Source: Oceanihabitans sediminis (GTDB taxonomy: Bacteria > Bacteroidota > Bacteroidia > Flavobacteriales > Flavobacteriaceae). From it: a stretch of 64,000 nt of DNA. The notes below the pieces were generated by a model. The model was not told the origin of the DNA. It worked only from the letters and a program-made list of their open reading frames with translations, and searched no databases. Below are positions 33,020 to 42,295 of the stretch, piece after piece. The position numbers and the translations under genes were made by a program. Numbering within the stretch: position 1 is the stretch's first letter; the number at the start of each line of letters is the position of its first letter. The stretch lies in NCBI RefSeq assembly GCF_003337215.1, contig NZ_QPIG01000001.1:930001-994000 (forward strand), written 5' to 3'.

Positions 33020-34081
33020 ATGATTAAAACAGATATACTTATTATAGGAGCCGGACCTACAGGATTATTTACGGTATTTGAAGCCGGATTACTAAAACTG
33101 AAATGCCACCTTATAGATGCCTTGCCGCAAATTGGCGGACAATGTTCGGAGTTGTATCCTAAAAAACCCATTTATGATATCCCTGCTTATCCAGAAATTC
33201 TTGCAGGAGATCTAACGGATAAACTAATGGAGCAATGCAAGCAATTCGAACCAGGATTTACCCTTGGGGAGCGAGCAGAAACCATTGATAAATTAGAAGA
33301 CGGAACCTTTATCGTTACCACAAACAAAGGAACCAAACACCATGCGCCAGTAGTAGCAATTGCTGGTGGATTAGGAAGTTTTGAGCCTCGTAAACCTTTA
33401 ATTCATAATATCGCCGACTTTGAAGATAAAGGGGTAGAGTATATGATTAAAGAACCAGAAATGTACCGCAATAAAAAAGTGGTTATCGCTGGAGGAGGAG
33501 ACTCTGCTTTAGACTGGGCAATCTTTTTAAGTGATGTGGCTAAAAAAGTAACGCTTATCCATAGGAGAAATGAGTTCCGCGGACATTTAGATTCGGTAGA
33601 AAAAGTGCAAGAACTAAAAACTGCTGGAAAAATCGATTTAATTACCCCTGCAGAGGTGGTTGGTATCTTAGGAGATGACCAACTTTCAGGAGTCGTTGTA
33701 AGCCAGGCAGATCATATAGAAAAGGAATTTGAATTGGAATGCGATCACTTTATTCCTTTATTCGGACTCTCTCCAAAACTAGGACCTATTGCCAACTGGG
33801 GCTTAGAGATTGAGAAGAATGCCATCAAGGTGAATAATGCTCTAGATTACCAAACAAACATACCAGGAATTTTCGCTATCGGTGATGTAAATACCTATCC
33901 AGGTAAATTAAAGCTTATCCTTTGCGGATTCCACGAAGCAACACTTATGTGTCAAGCAGCTTACCAAATCATTAATCCAGGAAAAAGATACGTATTAAAA
34001 TACACAACTGTTGCCGGAGTAAATGGATTTGACGGAACCAGAAAAGAAGCACCAAAAGCGGTAGTGAAGAAGATAGAATAG
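33020..34081 (+). CDS. ferredoxin--NADP reductase, thioredoxin-reductase-like
   Basis: This 353-residue flavoprotein resembles the TrxR-like ferredoxin-NADP reductases (YumC type). It has the FAD motif IIGAGPTGLFTVFEAG (residues 7-22), the NADPH motif VVIAGGGDSALDWA, and the C-terminal FAD motif GIFAIGDVNTYPGKLKLI. It has no CxxC, so it is not a thioredoxin reductase. The ferredoxin gene downstream is its likely redox partner. Confidence 0.9.
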   Translation: MIKTDILIIGAGPTGLFTVFEAGLLKLKCHLIDALPQIGGQCSELYPKKPIYDIPAYPEILAGDLTDKLMEQCKQFEPGFTLGERAETIDKLEDGTFIVTTNKGTKHHAPVVAIAGGLGSFEPRKPLIHNIADFEDKGVEYMIKEPEMYRNKKVVIAGGGDSALDWAIFLSDVAKKVTLIHRRNEFRGHLDSVEKVQELKTAGKIDLITPAEVVGILGDDQLSGVVVSQADHIEKEFELECDHFIPLFGLSPKLGPIANWGLEIEKNAIKVNNALDYQTNIPGIFAIGDVNTYPGKLKLILCGFHEATLMCQAAYQIINPGKRYVLKYTTVAGVNGFDGTRKEAPKAVVKKIE

Positions 34082-34140
34082 GGATTAGGTGTAAGGCGTT
34101 TGGGCTCAGCTGTTTTGTGTTTCTGGAAGCAATTGTAAGA

Positions 34141-34368
34141 GTGGCTGTTTCAAACTCTAATAATATAGCGGAAGGCTTTGATCAAAATTCCAATGCAGAT
34201 TTTAAAAGATTTTTATATTTTGCAACAGGTTCCTCTAGTGAAATGCGATCTATGTTGTAATTGGCTATAAGATGACATTTTGAAGATAAAGAACAAACAG
34301 AAAAACGGATTACAAATTCCAATCAGATATCAAATATGTTATTCGGTTTCATTAAATCACTAAAATAA
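34141..34368 (+). pseudogene. degenerate four-helix-bundle (S23-type) protein
   Basis: Frame translation from 34141 gives VAVSNSNNIAEGFDQNSN, then DFKRFLYFATGSSSEMRSML, a stop, LAIR, a second stop, then ISNMLFGFIKSLK and a final stop. This matches the family of four-helix-bundle proteins related to 23S rRNA intervening-sequence proteins (IPSNIAEG...FLYFAKGSSSE...). Two internal stops and loss of the N-terminus make it non-functional. It lies between ferredoxin reductase and ferredoxin genes, so it is probably a former mobile insertion. Confidence 0.75.
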
Positions 34369-34376
34369 CTCATATA

Positions 34377-34411
34377 CCCTAATCCCTAATCCCTAATCCC
34401 TAATCCCTAAA
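34377..34411 (+). repeat. heptamer run (CCCTAAT)n just before ferredoxin
   Basis: Four exact CCCTAAT units plus CCCTAAA end 2 bp before the ferredoxin ATG. The reverse motif GGGATTAGG occurs at 34081, so the run and this motif bracket the degenerate four-helix-bundle gene. Confidence 0.85.
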
Positions 34412-34413
34412 TC

Positions 34414-34743
34414 ATGCAAGATATCAACATTAAAATAACAGATAGAGAGGGTGTAACACACGAGGTTGCCGCACCAACAGATATGGCTATGAATTTGATG
34501 GAAGTAGTTCGTTCCTACGAGCTCGCTCCAGAAGGAACCATTGGTATTTGTGGTGGGATGGCTATGTGTGCCTCTTGTCAGTGCTATGTTTTAAGCGACA
34601 CCGAATTACCAGAAATGCAAGATGACGAAGAAGCAATGCTAAGCGAAGCTTTCTATGTAAAAGACAACTCCCGTTTAGGCTGTCAAATCCAAATGACCCC
34701 AGAAATGGATGGCCTTGAAGTAGAACTCGCCCCAGAAAGTTAA
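34414..34743 (+). CDS. 2Fe-2S ferredoxin, adrenodoxin type
   Basis: This 109-residue ferredoxin binds a [2Fe-2S] cluster with C46-x5-C52-x2-C55 and C90 (GICGGMAMCASCQCYV, RLGCQIQ). It is the likely electron partner of the upstream TrxR-like reductase. The acidic surface segment ELPEMQDDEEAM suits reductase docking. It is the last unique gene before the left repeat array. Confidence 0.94.
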   Translation: MQDINIKITDREGVTHEVAAPTDMAMNLMEVVRSYELAPEGTIGICGGMAMCASCQCYVLSDTELPEMQDDEEAMLSEAFYVKDNSRLGCQIQMTPEMDGLEVELAPES

Positions 34744-35056
34744 TAGTTGTTTTATTTATTTCAAGTATAGTATTTCTTCCATACCGCATTGTCCCTTTGA
34801 CTAAAGGGAAGAGCAACCACCAAATAAACATTATAACAAAACAACATAGCTAATCGTATAGCAGCTCCCCTCTTTAGTTAAAGAGGGGAATGAATTTGCT
34901 GAAGCTCCGCGAAAGCAAAGAAAGGGGAGTTTGAAAATGAAACTCTAAGTTATATTAGAAAACAATGTCATTCCTACGCAGACAGGAATCTTCTTAAGAA
35001 CAAATTAAAAAAAGTAATGTGTTCATTTACAATAATAAGCCCCTTAGCAGACCCCC

Positions 35057-35214
35057 GGCCTATCGAGGATTTATCGTAAAATTTGAAATGCAGACACCGT
35101 AAAATTTTAGGCTGTTTGAGCTTAACAAAATACTATTTTACCTAAAATTCTAATAGCGAGTTCCTAAAATTTAGGTGTCAAATGATAAATTTAGATAAAG
35201 CATCGTCAGCCTAG
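35057..35214 (+). repeat. type A foldback core, copy A1
   Basis: This core begins GGCCTATCGAGGATTTATCG and ends CATCGTCAGCCTAG. The outer arms GGC/GCC and the inner arms (GACACCGTAAAATTTTAGG against CCTAAAATTTAGGTGTC) make an imperfect hairpin of about 158 nt, followed by ACTTTTTT. Confidence 0.85.
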
Positions 35215-35337
35215 ACTTTTTTGGTTACTTTTTTGGTCGATGCAAAAAAGTAATATTAATAATAGAAATTCTCCTGTCATTCCTGCAAAAGCAGGAATCC
35301 ACTAAAACCCCAAAAACAAAAACTACTAAAAAACCAC

Positions 35338-35411
35338 AACCGGTGCGAAGGAATCACGGAAGCGGTTCCATTGCTCGATGGATACGGTGGCATTCCTTTA
35401 CGGAACCGGTG
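35338..35411. repeat. unique GC-rich insert with 8-bp direct repeats at its ends
   Basis: AACCGGTG occurs at 35338-35345 and 35404-35411, flanking about 58 bp that contains inverted segments (AAGGAAT and ATTCCTT). It interrupts the otherwise regular array and occurs only once. Confidence 0.55.
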
Positions 35412-35697
35412 GTGTTTATCCACCTCCCTTTGACTAAAGGAAGGAGCAACCAGCCAACAAACATTATATTAAAACAACATAGCTCATCATGTAGCAGCTC
35501 CCCTCTTTAGTTAAAGAGGGGAATGAATTTGCTGAAGCTCCGCGAAAGCAAAGAAAGGGGAGTTTGAAAATGAAACTCTAAGTTATATTATAAAGCTATC
35601 ATTCCTGCGCAGGCAGGAATCCATTACAACATAAAACTAAAAAGTATTTCTCCCAATAATTATTCTTTATAATATAAATACCACTTAGCATGCCACC

Positions 35698-35854
35698 GGC
35701 CTACGAGGATTTATCGTAAAATTTGATATGCAGACACCGTAAAATTTTAGGCTGTTTGAGCTTAACAAAATACTATTTTACCTAAAATTCTAATAGCGAG
35801 TTCCTAAAATTTAGTTGTCAAATGATAAATTTAGATAAAGCATCGTCAGCCTAG
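35698..35854 (+). repeat. type A foldback core, copy A2
   Basis: A one-base-shorter copy (GGCCTACGAGG instead of GGCCTATCGAGG) with a T for G in the second inner arm (TTTAGTTGTC). Its downstream flank (35855 to about 36000) is shared with copy A8 in the right array. Confidence 0.85.
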
Positions 35855-36323
35855 ACTTTTTTGGTTACTTTTTTGGGCAATGCAAATCAAAGATTCACGA
35901 ACACAACTTTAAATAAATAAAAAATAGTGAGTAAAAAAGTAATTATTCTTTATAGTTCCTGCTTCCACAGCAATGACAATCCCGTTTGTATTTAAGCAAA
36001 GAATAAAACGAAAACTTCCTTGCTTTTAGAGACAAACCCTCCGTCTAGCCCTCCTTCGTCAAGCTTTCCACCTCCCTTTGACTAAAGGGAGGTGCAACCA
36101 ACCAACAAACATTATAACAAAACAACATAGCTCATCATGTAGCAGTTCCCCTCTTTAGCTAAAGAGGGGAATGAATTTGCTAAAGCTCTGCGAAAGCAAA
36201 GAAAGGGGAGTTTGAAAGTAAAGTTTTAAGTGTATTAGTAAAGCTGTCATTACTGCTTACATCTAAAAACTATTTCTCCTAGAAAATCATTATTTTAAAG
36301 AAAAAGCCCCTTAGCAGACCCCC

Positions 36324-36481
36324 GGCCTATCGAGGATTTATCGTAAAATTTGAAATGCAGACACCGTAAAATTTTAGGCTGTTTGAGCTTAACAAAATAC
36401 TATTTTACCTAAAATTCTAATAGCGAGTTCCTAAAATTTAGGTGTCAAATGATAAATTTAGATAAAGCATCGTCAGCCTAG
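36324..36481 (+). repeat. type A foldback core, copy A3
   Basis: This copy matches A1 as far as could be read by eye. The spacing to A4 (565 bp) and A5 (564 bp) shows a tandem array of whole units. Confidence 0.85.
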
Positions 36482-36888
36482 ACTTTTTTGGTTACTTTTT
36501 TGGGCAATGCAAAAAAGTAATGTTAATTATATAAATCTTATTGTCATTCCTGCAAAAGCAGGAATCCACCTCAAAACCAATAAGTAAATCAAATAACCAA
36601 ACCCTCCGTCTAGCCCTCCTTCGTCAAGCTACCCACCTCCCTTTGACTAAAGGGAGGAGCAGGGAAATAAGAAACATTATTTTAAAACAACATAGCTCAT
36701 CGTGTAGCAGCTCCCCTCTTTAGCTAAAGAGGGGAATGAATTTGCTGAAGCTCTGCGAAAGCAAAGAAAGGGGAGTTTGAAAGTAAAGTTCTAAGTGTAT
36801 TAGTAAAGCTGTCATTACTGCTTACATCTAAAAACTATTTCTCCTAGAAAATCATTATTTTAAAGAAAAAGCCCCTTAGCAGACCACC

Positions 36889-37046
36889 GGCCTATCGAGG
36901 ATTTATCGTAAAATTTGAAATGCAGACACCGTAAAATTTTAGGCTGTTTGAGCTTAACAAAATACTATTTTACCTAAAATTCTAATAGCGAGTTCCTAAA
37001 ATTTAGGTGTCAAATGATAAATTTAGATAAAGCATCGTCAGCCTAG
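36889..37046 (+). repeat. type A foldback core, copy A4
   Basis: Near-identical to A3, with CCACCGGCC for CCCCCGGCC in the flank. It is part of the regular stretch with about 565-bp spacing. Confidence 0.85.
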
Positions 37047-37452
37047 ACTTTTTTGGTTACTTTTTTGGGCAATGCAAAAAAGTAATGTTAATTATATAAA
37101 TCTTATTGTCATTCCTGCAAAAGCAGGAATCCACCTCAAAACCAATAAGTAAATTAAAAACCAAACCCTCCGTTTAGCTCTCCTTCGTCAAGCTACCCAC
37201 CTCCCTTTGACTAAAGGGAGGAGCAAGCAACCAACAAACATTATATTAAAACAACATAGCTCATCATGTAGCAGTTCCCCTCTTTAGCTAAAGAGGGGAA
37301 TGAATTTGCTAAAGCTCCGCGAAAGCAAAGAAAGGGGAGTTTGAAAGTAAAGTTCTAAGTGTATTAGTAAAGCTGTCATTACTGCTTACATCTAAAAACT
37401 ATTTCTCCTAGAAAATTATTATTTTAAAGAAAAAGCCCCTTAGCAGACCCCC

Positions 37453-37610
37453 GGCCTATCGAGGATTTATCGTAAAATTTGAAATGCAGACACCGTAAAA
37501 TTTTAGGCTGTTTGAGCTTAACAAAATACTATTTTACCTAAAATTCTAATAGCGAGTTCCTAAAATTTAGGTGTCAAATGAAAAATTTAGATAAAGGCTC
37601 GTCAGCCTAG
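37453..37610 (+). repeat. type A foldback core, copy A5
   Basis: This variant has AAATGAAAAATTT for AAATGATAAATTT and AAGGCTCGTC for AAGCATCGTC. It shares these changes with A7, so A5 and A7 form a subtype. Confidence 0.85.
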
Positions 37611-38015
37611 ACTTTTTTGGTTACTTTTTTGGGCAATGCAAAAAAGTAATGTTAATTATATAAATCTTATTGTCATTCCTGCAAAAGCAGGAATCCATTT
37701 CAAAACCAATAAATAAATTAAAAACCAAACCCTCCGTCTAGCCCTCCTTTGTCAAGCTACCCACCTCCCTTTGCCTAAAGGGAGGAGCAACCAACCAACA
37801 AACATTATAACAAAACAACATAGCTCATCGTGTAGCAGCTCCCCTCTTTAGCTAAAGAGGGGAATGAATTTGCTGAAGCTCCGCGAAAGCAAAGAAAGGG
37901 GAGTTTGAAAGTAAAGTTCTAAGTGTATTAGTAAAGCTGTCATTACTGCTTACATCTAAAAACTAATTCTCCTAGAAAATTATTATTTTAAAGAAAAAGC
38001 CCCTTAGCATGCCCC

Positions 38016-38148
38016 GGCTTATTTTTCGTTTGCGTAGTAAAACAAGCAAAAGCCGCAGTGGGGACGCGGAGGATGGCCTAGCGCAGCGTTTTGCCATCCG
38101 CATGATAAGGCTTTTGAGTAGTTTTCAAGTAAACGAAAATCCGCCTAG
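38016..38148 (+). repeat. type B foldback core, copy B1
   Basis: A 133-nt core from GGCTTATTTTTC to CCGCCTAG. The left arm CGTTTGC pairs with the right arm GTAAACG (matched G-type). The inner stem is GCGGAGGATGGC with GCCATCCGC. Confidence 0.85.
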
Positions 38149-38554
38149 ACTTTTTTGGTTACTTTTTTGGTCGATGCAAAAAAGTAATATTAATAATAGA
38201 AATTCTCCTGTCATTCCTGCAAAAGCAGGAATCCATTTCAAAACCAATAAATAAATCAAATAACCAAACCCTCCGTCTAGCCCTCCTTCGTCAAGCTATC
38301 CACCTCCCTTTGACTAAAGGGAGGTGCAACCAACCAACAAACATTATAACAAAACAACATAGCTCATCATGTAGCAGTTCCCCTCTTTAGCTAAAGAGGG
38401 GAATGAATTTGCTAAAGCTCCGCGAAAGCAAAGAAAGGGGAGTTTGAAAGTAAAGTTCTAAGTGTATTAGTAAAGCTGTCATTACTGCTTACATCTAAAA
38501 ACTATTTCTCCTAGAAAATCATTATTTTAAAGAATAAGCCCATTATTAAGCCCC

Positions 38555-38687
38555 GGCTTATTTTTCCTTTGCGTAGTAAAACAAACAAAAACCGCAGTGG
38601 GGACGTGGAGGATGGCCTAGCGCAGCGTTTTGCCATCCGCATGATAAGGCTTTTGAGTAGTTTTCAAGCAAAGGAAAATCCGCCTAG
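38555..38687 (+). repeat. type B foldback core, copy B2
   Basis: The left arm is CCTTTGC and the right arm GCAAAGG: both arms changed together relative to B1 (matched C-type). Confidence 0.85.
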
Positions 38688-38839
38688 ACTTTTTTGGTTA
38701 CTTTTTTGGTCGATGCAAAAAAGTAATATAAAATTCCTACTGTCATTCCTGCAAAAGCAGGAATCCACTACAGCTTACATCTAAACTATTTCTCCTAGAA
38801 AATCATTATTTTAAAGAAAAAGCCCCTTAGCATGCCACC

Positions 38840-38997
38840 GGCCTATCGAGGATTTATCGTAAAATTTGAAATGCAGACACCGTAAAATTTTAGGCTGTTT
38901 GAGCTTAACAAAATACTATTTTACCTAAAATTCTAATAGCGAGTTCCTAAAATTTAGGTGTCAAATGATAAATTTAGATAAAGCATCGTCAGCCTAG
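38840..38997 (+). repeat. type A foldback core, copy A6
   Basis: This copy is like A1/A3 and lies only about 150 bp after B2. The M1 and M2 modules are missing between them, so it marks a deletion or recombination joint in the array. Confidence 0.85.
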
Positions 38998-39402
38998 ACT
39001 TTTTTGGTTACTTTTTTGGGCAATGCAAAAAAGTAATGTTAATTATATAAATCTTATTGTCATTCCTGCAAAAGCAGGAATCCATTTCAAAACCAATAAA
39101 TAAATTAAAAACCAAACCCTCCGTCTAGCCCTCCTTCGTCAAGCTATCCACCTCCCTTTGACTAAAGGGAGGTGCAACCAACCAACAAACATTATAACAA
39201 AACAACATAGCTCATCATGTAGCAGTTCCCCTCTTTAGCTAAAGAGGGGAATGAATTTGCTAAAGCTCCGCGAAAGCAAAGAAAGGGGAGTTTGAAAGTA
39301 AAGTTTTAAGTGTATTAGTAAAGCTGTCATTACTGCTTACATCTAAAAAGTATTTCTCCCAATAATTATTCTTTATAATATAAATGCCCCTTAGCATGCC
39401 CC

Positions 39403-39535
39403 GGCTTATTTTTCGTTTGCGTAGTAAAACAAGCAAAAGCCGCAGTGGGGACGCGGAGGATGGCCTAGCGCAGCGTTTTGCCATCCGCATGATAAGGCTT
39501 TTGAGTAGTTTTCAAGTAAACGAAAATCCGCCTAG
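39403..39535 (+). repeat. type B foldback core, copy B3
   Basis: Matched G-type arms (CGTTTGC with GTAAACG), near-identical to B1. It is followed by the M4 and M5 modules. Confidence 0.85.
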
Positions 39536-39693
39536 ACTTTTTTGGTTACTTTTTTGGGTAATGCAAAAAAGTAATGTTAATTATATAAATCTTATCGTCA
39601 TTCCTGCAAAAGCAGGAATCCACTACAGCTTACATCTAAACTAATTCTCCTAGAAAATCATTATTTTAAAGAATAAGCCCCTTAGCATGCCCC

Positions 39694-39851
39694 GGCCTAT
39701 CGAGGATTTATCGTAAAATTTGAAATGCAGACACCGTAAAATTTTAGGCTGTTTGAGCTTTACAAAATACTATTTTACCTAAAATTCTAATAGCGAGTTC
39801 CTAAAATTTAGGTGTCAAATGAAAAATTTAGATAAAGGCTCGTCAGCCTAG
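39694..39851 (+). repeat. type A foldback core, copy A7
   Basis: It carries the A5 subtype changes (GAAAAATTT, AAGGCTCGTC) and GAGCTTTACAAAA for GAGCTTAACAAAA. It is the last core before the polysaccharide locus. Confidence 0.85.
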
Positions 39852-40331
39852 ACTTTTTTGGTTACTTTTTTGGGCAATGCAAAAAAGTAATGTTAATTAT
39901 ATAAATCTTATTGTCATTCCTGCATAAGCAGGAATCCATTTCAAAACCAATAAATAAATCAAATAACCAAACCCTCCGTCTAGCCCTCCTTCGTCAAGCT
40001 ATCCACCTCCCTTTGACTAAAGGGAGGAGCAGGGAAACAAGAAATATTATTTTAAACTTAAGATACTTCCCTAGATACCTCCTTCTAAATGAAAGACTTC
40101 TCCTGTTGCTATTTTTTTCAAAATACCCAAAACAGCATATTTAGGTAAAATTCCTTTTAGCATTTATAGAAAGGCTTTGCCTTCTAAAAACATAAATATA
40201 ATTTAAAACACTTAGTTAGAGAGCATACATCAGTTGTAGCTTCTATCTTTCATTTATATTGCTAGAGAAATGTGGTATTTGGTCTAATATTTTGCTATTT
40301 TTACAGAGCTAATTAATCTTAAAGCCAAGCC

Positions 40332-40811
40332 ATGCAGGAGAAAAAATGGTATGTATTATATGTAAAACTCAATCACGAAAAGAAGGCGGAAAAGCGCATC
40401 AATGATTTGGGGGAAGATATAACAGCATTTTGTCCTACACGTACCGAAGTACGCGTTTGGAGTGACCGCAAGAAAAAAATCCAAGTACCTTTATTGCCTA
40501 GAATGATATTTGTACATACTACCGAAAAAGTCCGCAGCAAGGTATTTCATATTCCAGGAACCCTAAACTACTTGTATGACCAAGGGAAGCCCGGAATTGT
40601 TAGAGATGAAGAAATCGAATTCTTAAAAAACCAAGTGGAAACCTTAGATATTGCTTCCCATAGTGTGGAAGCTTTTGAACCAGGAACTTCTATCGATTTA
40701 GATTCCTTTGGTGTTGATAATCAGGAAGGTATTATTTTGAAATCCAATAAAAATAATCTATGGGTTGCTTTGCGTTCTGTCGGATTTGTCGTAAAATTGC
40801 AAATTAATTAA
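40332..40811 (+). CDS. UpxY-like NusG paralogue, transcription antiterminator
   Basis: This 159-residue NusG N-terminal-domain protein starts KKWYVLYVKLNHEKKAEKRI and has VPLLPRMIFVHTTEKVRSKVF, then a short C-terminal KOW-like part (GIILKSNKNNLWVALRSVG). In Bacteroides, UpxY proteins are specialised NusG paralogues encoded first in capsule operons and needed to transcribe them fully. Its position at the head of an 18.6-kb co-directional glycan locus fits this exactly. It is separated by 296 bp of leader sequence from the next gene. Confidence 0.92.
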   Translation: MQEKKWYVLYVKLNHEKKAEKRINDLGEDITAFCPTRTEVRVWSDRKKKIQVPLLPRMIFVHTTEKVRSKVFHIPGTLNYLYDQGKPGIVRDEEIEFLKNQVETLDIASHSVEAFEPGTSIDLDSFGVDNQEGIILKSNKNNLWVALRSVGFVVKLQIN

Positions 40812-41107
40812 GCGGTGTTTTTTTTACTTGTAAATTGAGGAAAAAAAGCCTATACTAATTAAAATTTTATGTAAATCGCCAAGCCTTTTTGTGACAGGTA
40901 ATGGCGGAGCCCTGAAAAGAACTCAGGACTTGTGTTTTTAAAAACGCTTACATACAGTAGATTAGAACGAATTCCAATAGCTAAATATTCTTAGGAAAAC
41001 ACTTGTGATTTTGCAACTCCCCTCTGTTTCAAGTATCCTTAAACCAGCCAATTATAATATATTGGTAAACATTATATGTATATAAAAATAAACTAGTTTT
41101 GGATCTC
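40812..41107 (+). promoter_or_regulatory. untranslated leader between upxY-like gene and the glycan genes
   Basis: This region has no gene. It contains a G/C-rich island at 40903-40914 (GGCGGAGCCCTG) resembling in outline the enterobacterial ops pause element GGCGGTAGC, and a small stem CCTGA/TCAGG. Such leaders are where NusG paralogues load in other systems. Both the resemblance and the role are inference. Confidence 0.35.
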
Positions 41108-42235
41108 ATGCCTACCAACCACGCCGAACTCATGGCATTTCTTTCCGAATATAAAATATTTTCGGCTGCTATTATCTTGTTATACTCTTTGGTGGTCACC
41201 ATGATTATCATGCCAAGGATTGTAATAATTAGTAAAAAGAAGAACCTTACAGCGCAGACCAATTCACGCACCTCTCATAAAGGAGTCGTGCCTACACTTG
41301 GAGGAGTAGGGGTTTTTACTGGGCTTATATTAACAGTAAATTTTGCTGCTATTCTATTTGCAGACTATGAGCAGTATGTTAATTTATCTATTTTTAATAT
41401 ACTTACCCTATTACTTTTATTGGTTGGTATTACAGACGATTTAATGAACACCTCTCCAAGAAAAAAGTTCTTGTACCAGTTACTTATCTCCTTGGTCTTC
41501 ATTTTTGGTACCAATATTCATATCGACTCTTTTTTCGGACTTTTAGGAATTCATGACATACCAAATGTGCTAGCATCTGTTTTTTCAGCATTTGTAATTG
41601 TATTGCTTATCAATGCTTATAATTTAATTGATGGTATCGATGGCTTAGCTGGTTTGGTAGGAGTTATTGTTTCTGGTTTTATGGCCTTAGCCTTCTATTT
41701 AAGCGGTAATTTCTTTTATAGTTTAATATCCCTATCCTTAGTAGGAGCCCTAATAAGTTTCTTGATATACAACTTCTCTAGAAGAATGAAAATCTTTTTA
41801 GGCGACACTGGCTCTATGGTAGTAGGTTTTGTTCTAGCATACCAAGTGGTGTTGTACTTGAGCTTAGCTAACGGCAATTCAGAAGCATTTGTTTTTAAAA
41901 ACGCACCAATTTTTGCCTTAGCATTAGTATCCTATCCCTTATTCGATACTTTACGAGTAATGTGCCTAAGGCTTTTAAATAAAAAAAGTCCCTTTTTAGC
42001 AGATAGGAACCATATTCATCACCGATTGATAGATCTAGGTTTAGCCCATAAATACGCTAGTCTAGCAGTAGCCTTTTATACGCTGTTGGTAACTATTGTT
42101 GCAGTTAGCATCAACAGTTTGCCTATAAACATAGCTTTTATTATAATGCTTGTGGTAGTAACCTGTTTATTGCTGTTGCCATTTGCAATTTGTAAAAAGG
42201 AGGGAGCATGGAGTTTTCGATTTCCTAAAGCATAA
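41108..42235 (+). CDS. WecA/MraY-family glycosyl-1-phosphate transferase (chain initiation)
   Basis: This 375-residue polytopic membrane enzyme is of the PNPT family, which transfers a sugar-1-phosphate to undecaprenyl phosphate. It has SHKGVVPTLGG, the catalytic ITDDLMNTSPRKKF, NAYNLIDGIDGLAG, RMKIFLGDTGSM and the C-terminal NHIHHRLIDLGL. It is closer to WecA/TagO than to MraY by the HIHH motif. It probably starts the repeat unit of the surface polysaccharide. ATG 41108 is preferred over TTG 41099. Confidence 0.92.
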   Translation: MPTNHAELMAFLSEYKIFSAAIILLYSLVVTMIIMPRIVIISKKKNLTAQTNSRTSHKGVVPTLGGVGVFTGLILTVNFAAILFADYEQYVNLSIFNILTLLLLLVGITDDLMNTSPRKKFLYQLLISLVFIFGTNIHIDSFFGLLGIHDIPNVLASVFSAFVIVLLINAYNLIDGIDGLAGLVGVIVSGFMALAFYLSGNFFYSLISLSLVGALISFLIYNFSRRMKIFLGDTGSMVVGFVLAYQVVLYLSLANGNSEAFVFKNAPIFALALVSYPLFDTLRVMCLRLLNKKSPFLADRNHIHHRLIDLGLAHKYASLAVAFYTLLVTIVAVSINSLPINIAFIIMLVVVTCLLLLPFAICKKEGAWSFRFPKA

Positions 42236-42295
42236 ATACCATTAAAACCTTTAGCAGGTTTATATTAATAATACATTAAAACGAATATATATACT

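Larger units (their letters stand above)
34784..40050 (+). repeat. left mosaic array of hairpin repeats (non-coding)
   Basis: About 5.3 kb without a credible gene. The repeated unit is about 540-640 bp and contains, in order: M1 (CCTCCCTTTGACTAAAGGGAGG, near 34790, 35428, 36073, 36640, 37205, 37770, 38307, 39156, 40011); M2 (CCCCTCTTTAGCTAAAGAGG and its tail, near 34870, 35498, 36148, 36717, 37276, 37841, 38380, 39230); a core of type A or B; M4 (TTACTTTTTTG loop CAAAAAAGTAA); and M5 (CATTCCTGC loop GCAGGAATCC). All are foldback sequences in one orientation. Short frames inside it are artefacts. Confidence 0.93.

Noticed and set aside
38016-38148. Integron attC site
   Set aside because: There is no integrase gene, no gene cassettes between the hairpins, and no typical R/L core sites could be identified.
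38009-38254. Small proteins beginning MRSKTNKSRSGDAEDGLAQRF or similar, on the plus strand of both arrays
   Set aside because: They are translations of the type B hairpin and recur with every copy. Changes among copies keep stem pairing rather than protein sequence.
34784-40050. CRISPR array
   Set aside because: The repeats are regular, but the units are hundreds of bases long, contain several different hairpins, have no short unique spacers, and no cas gene is present.
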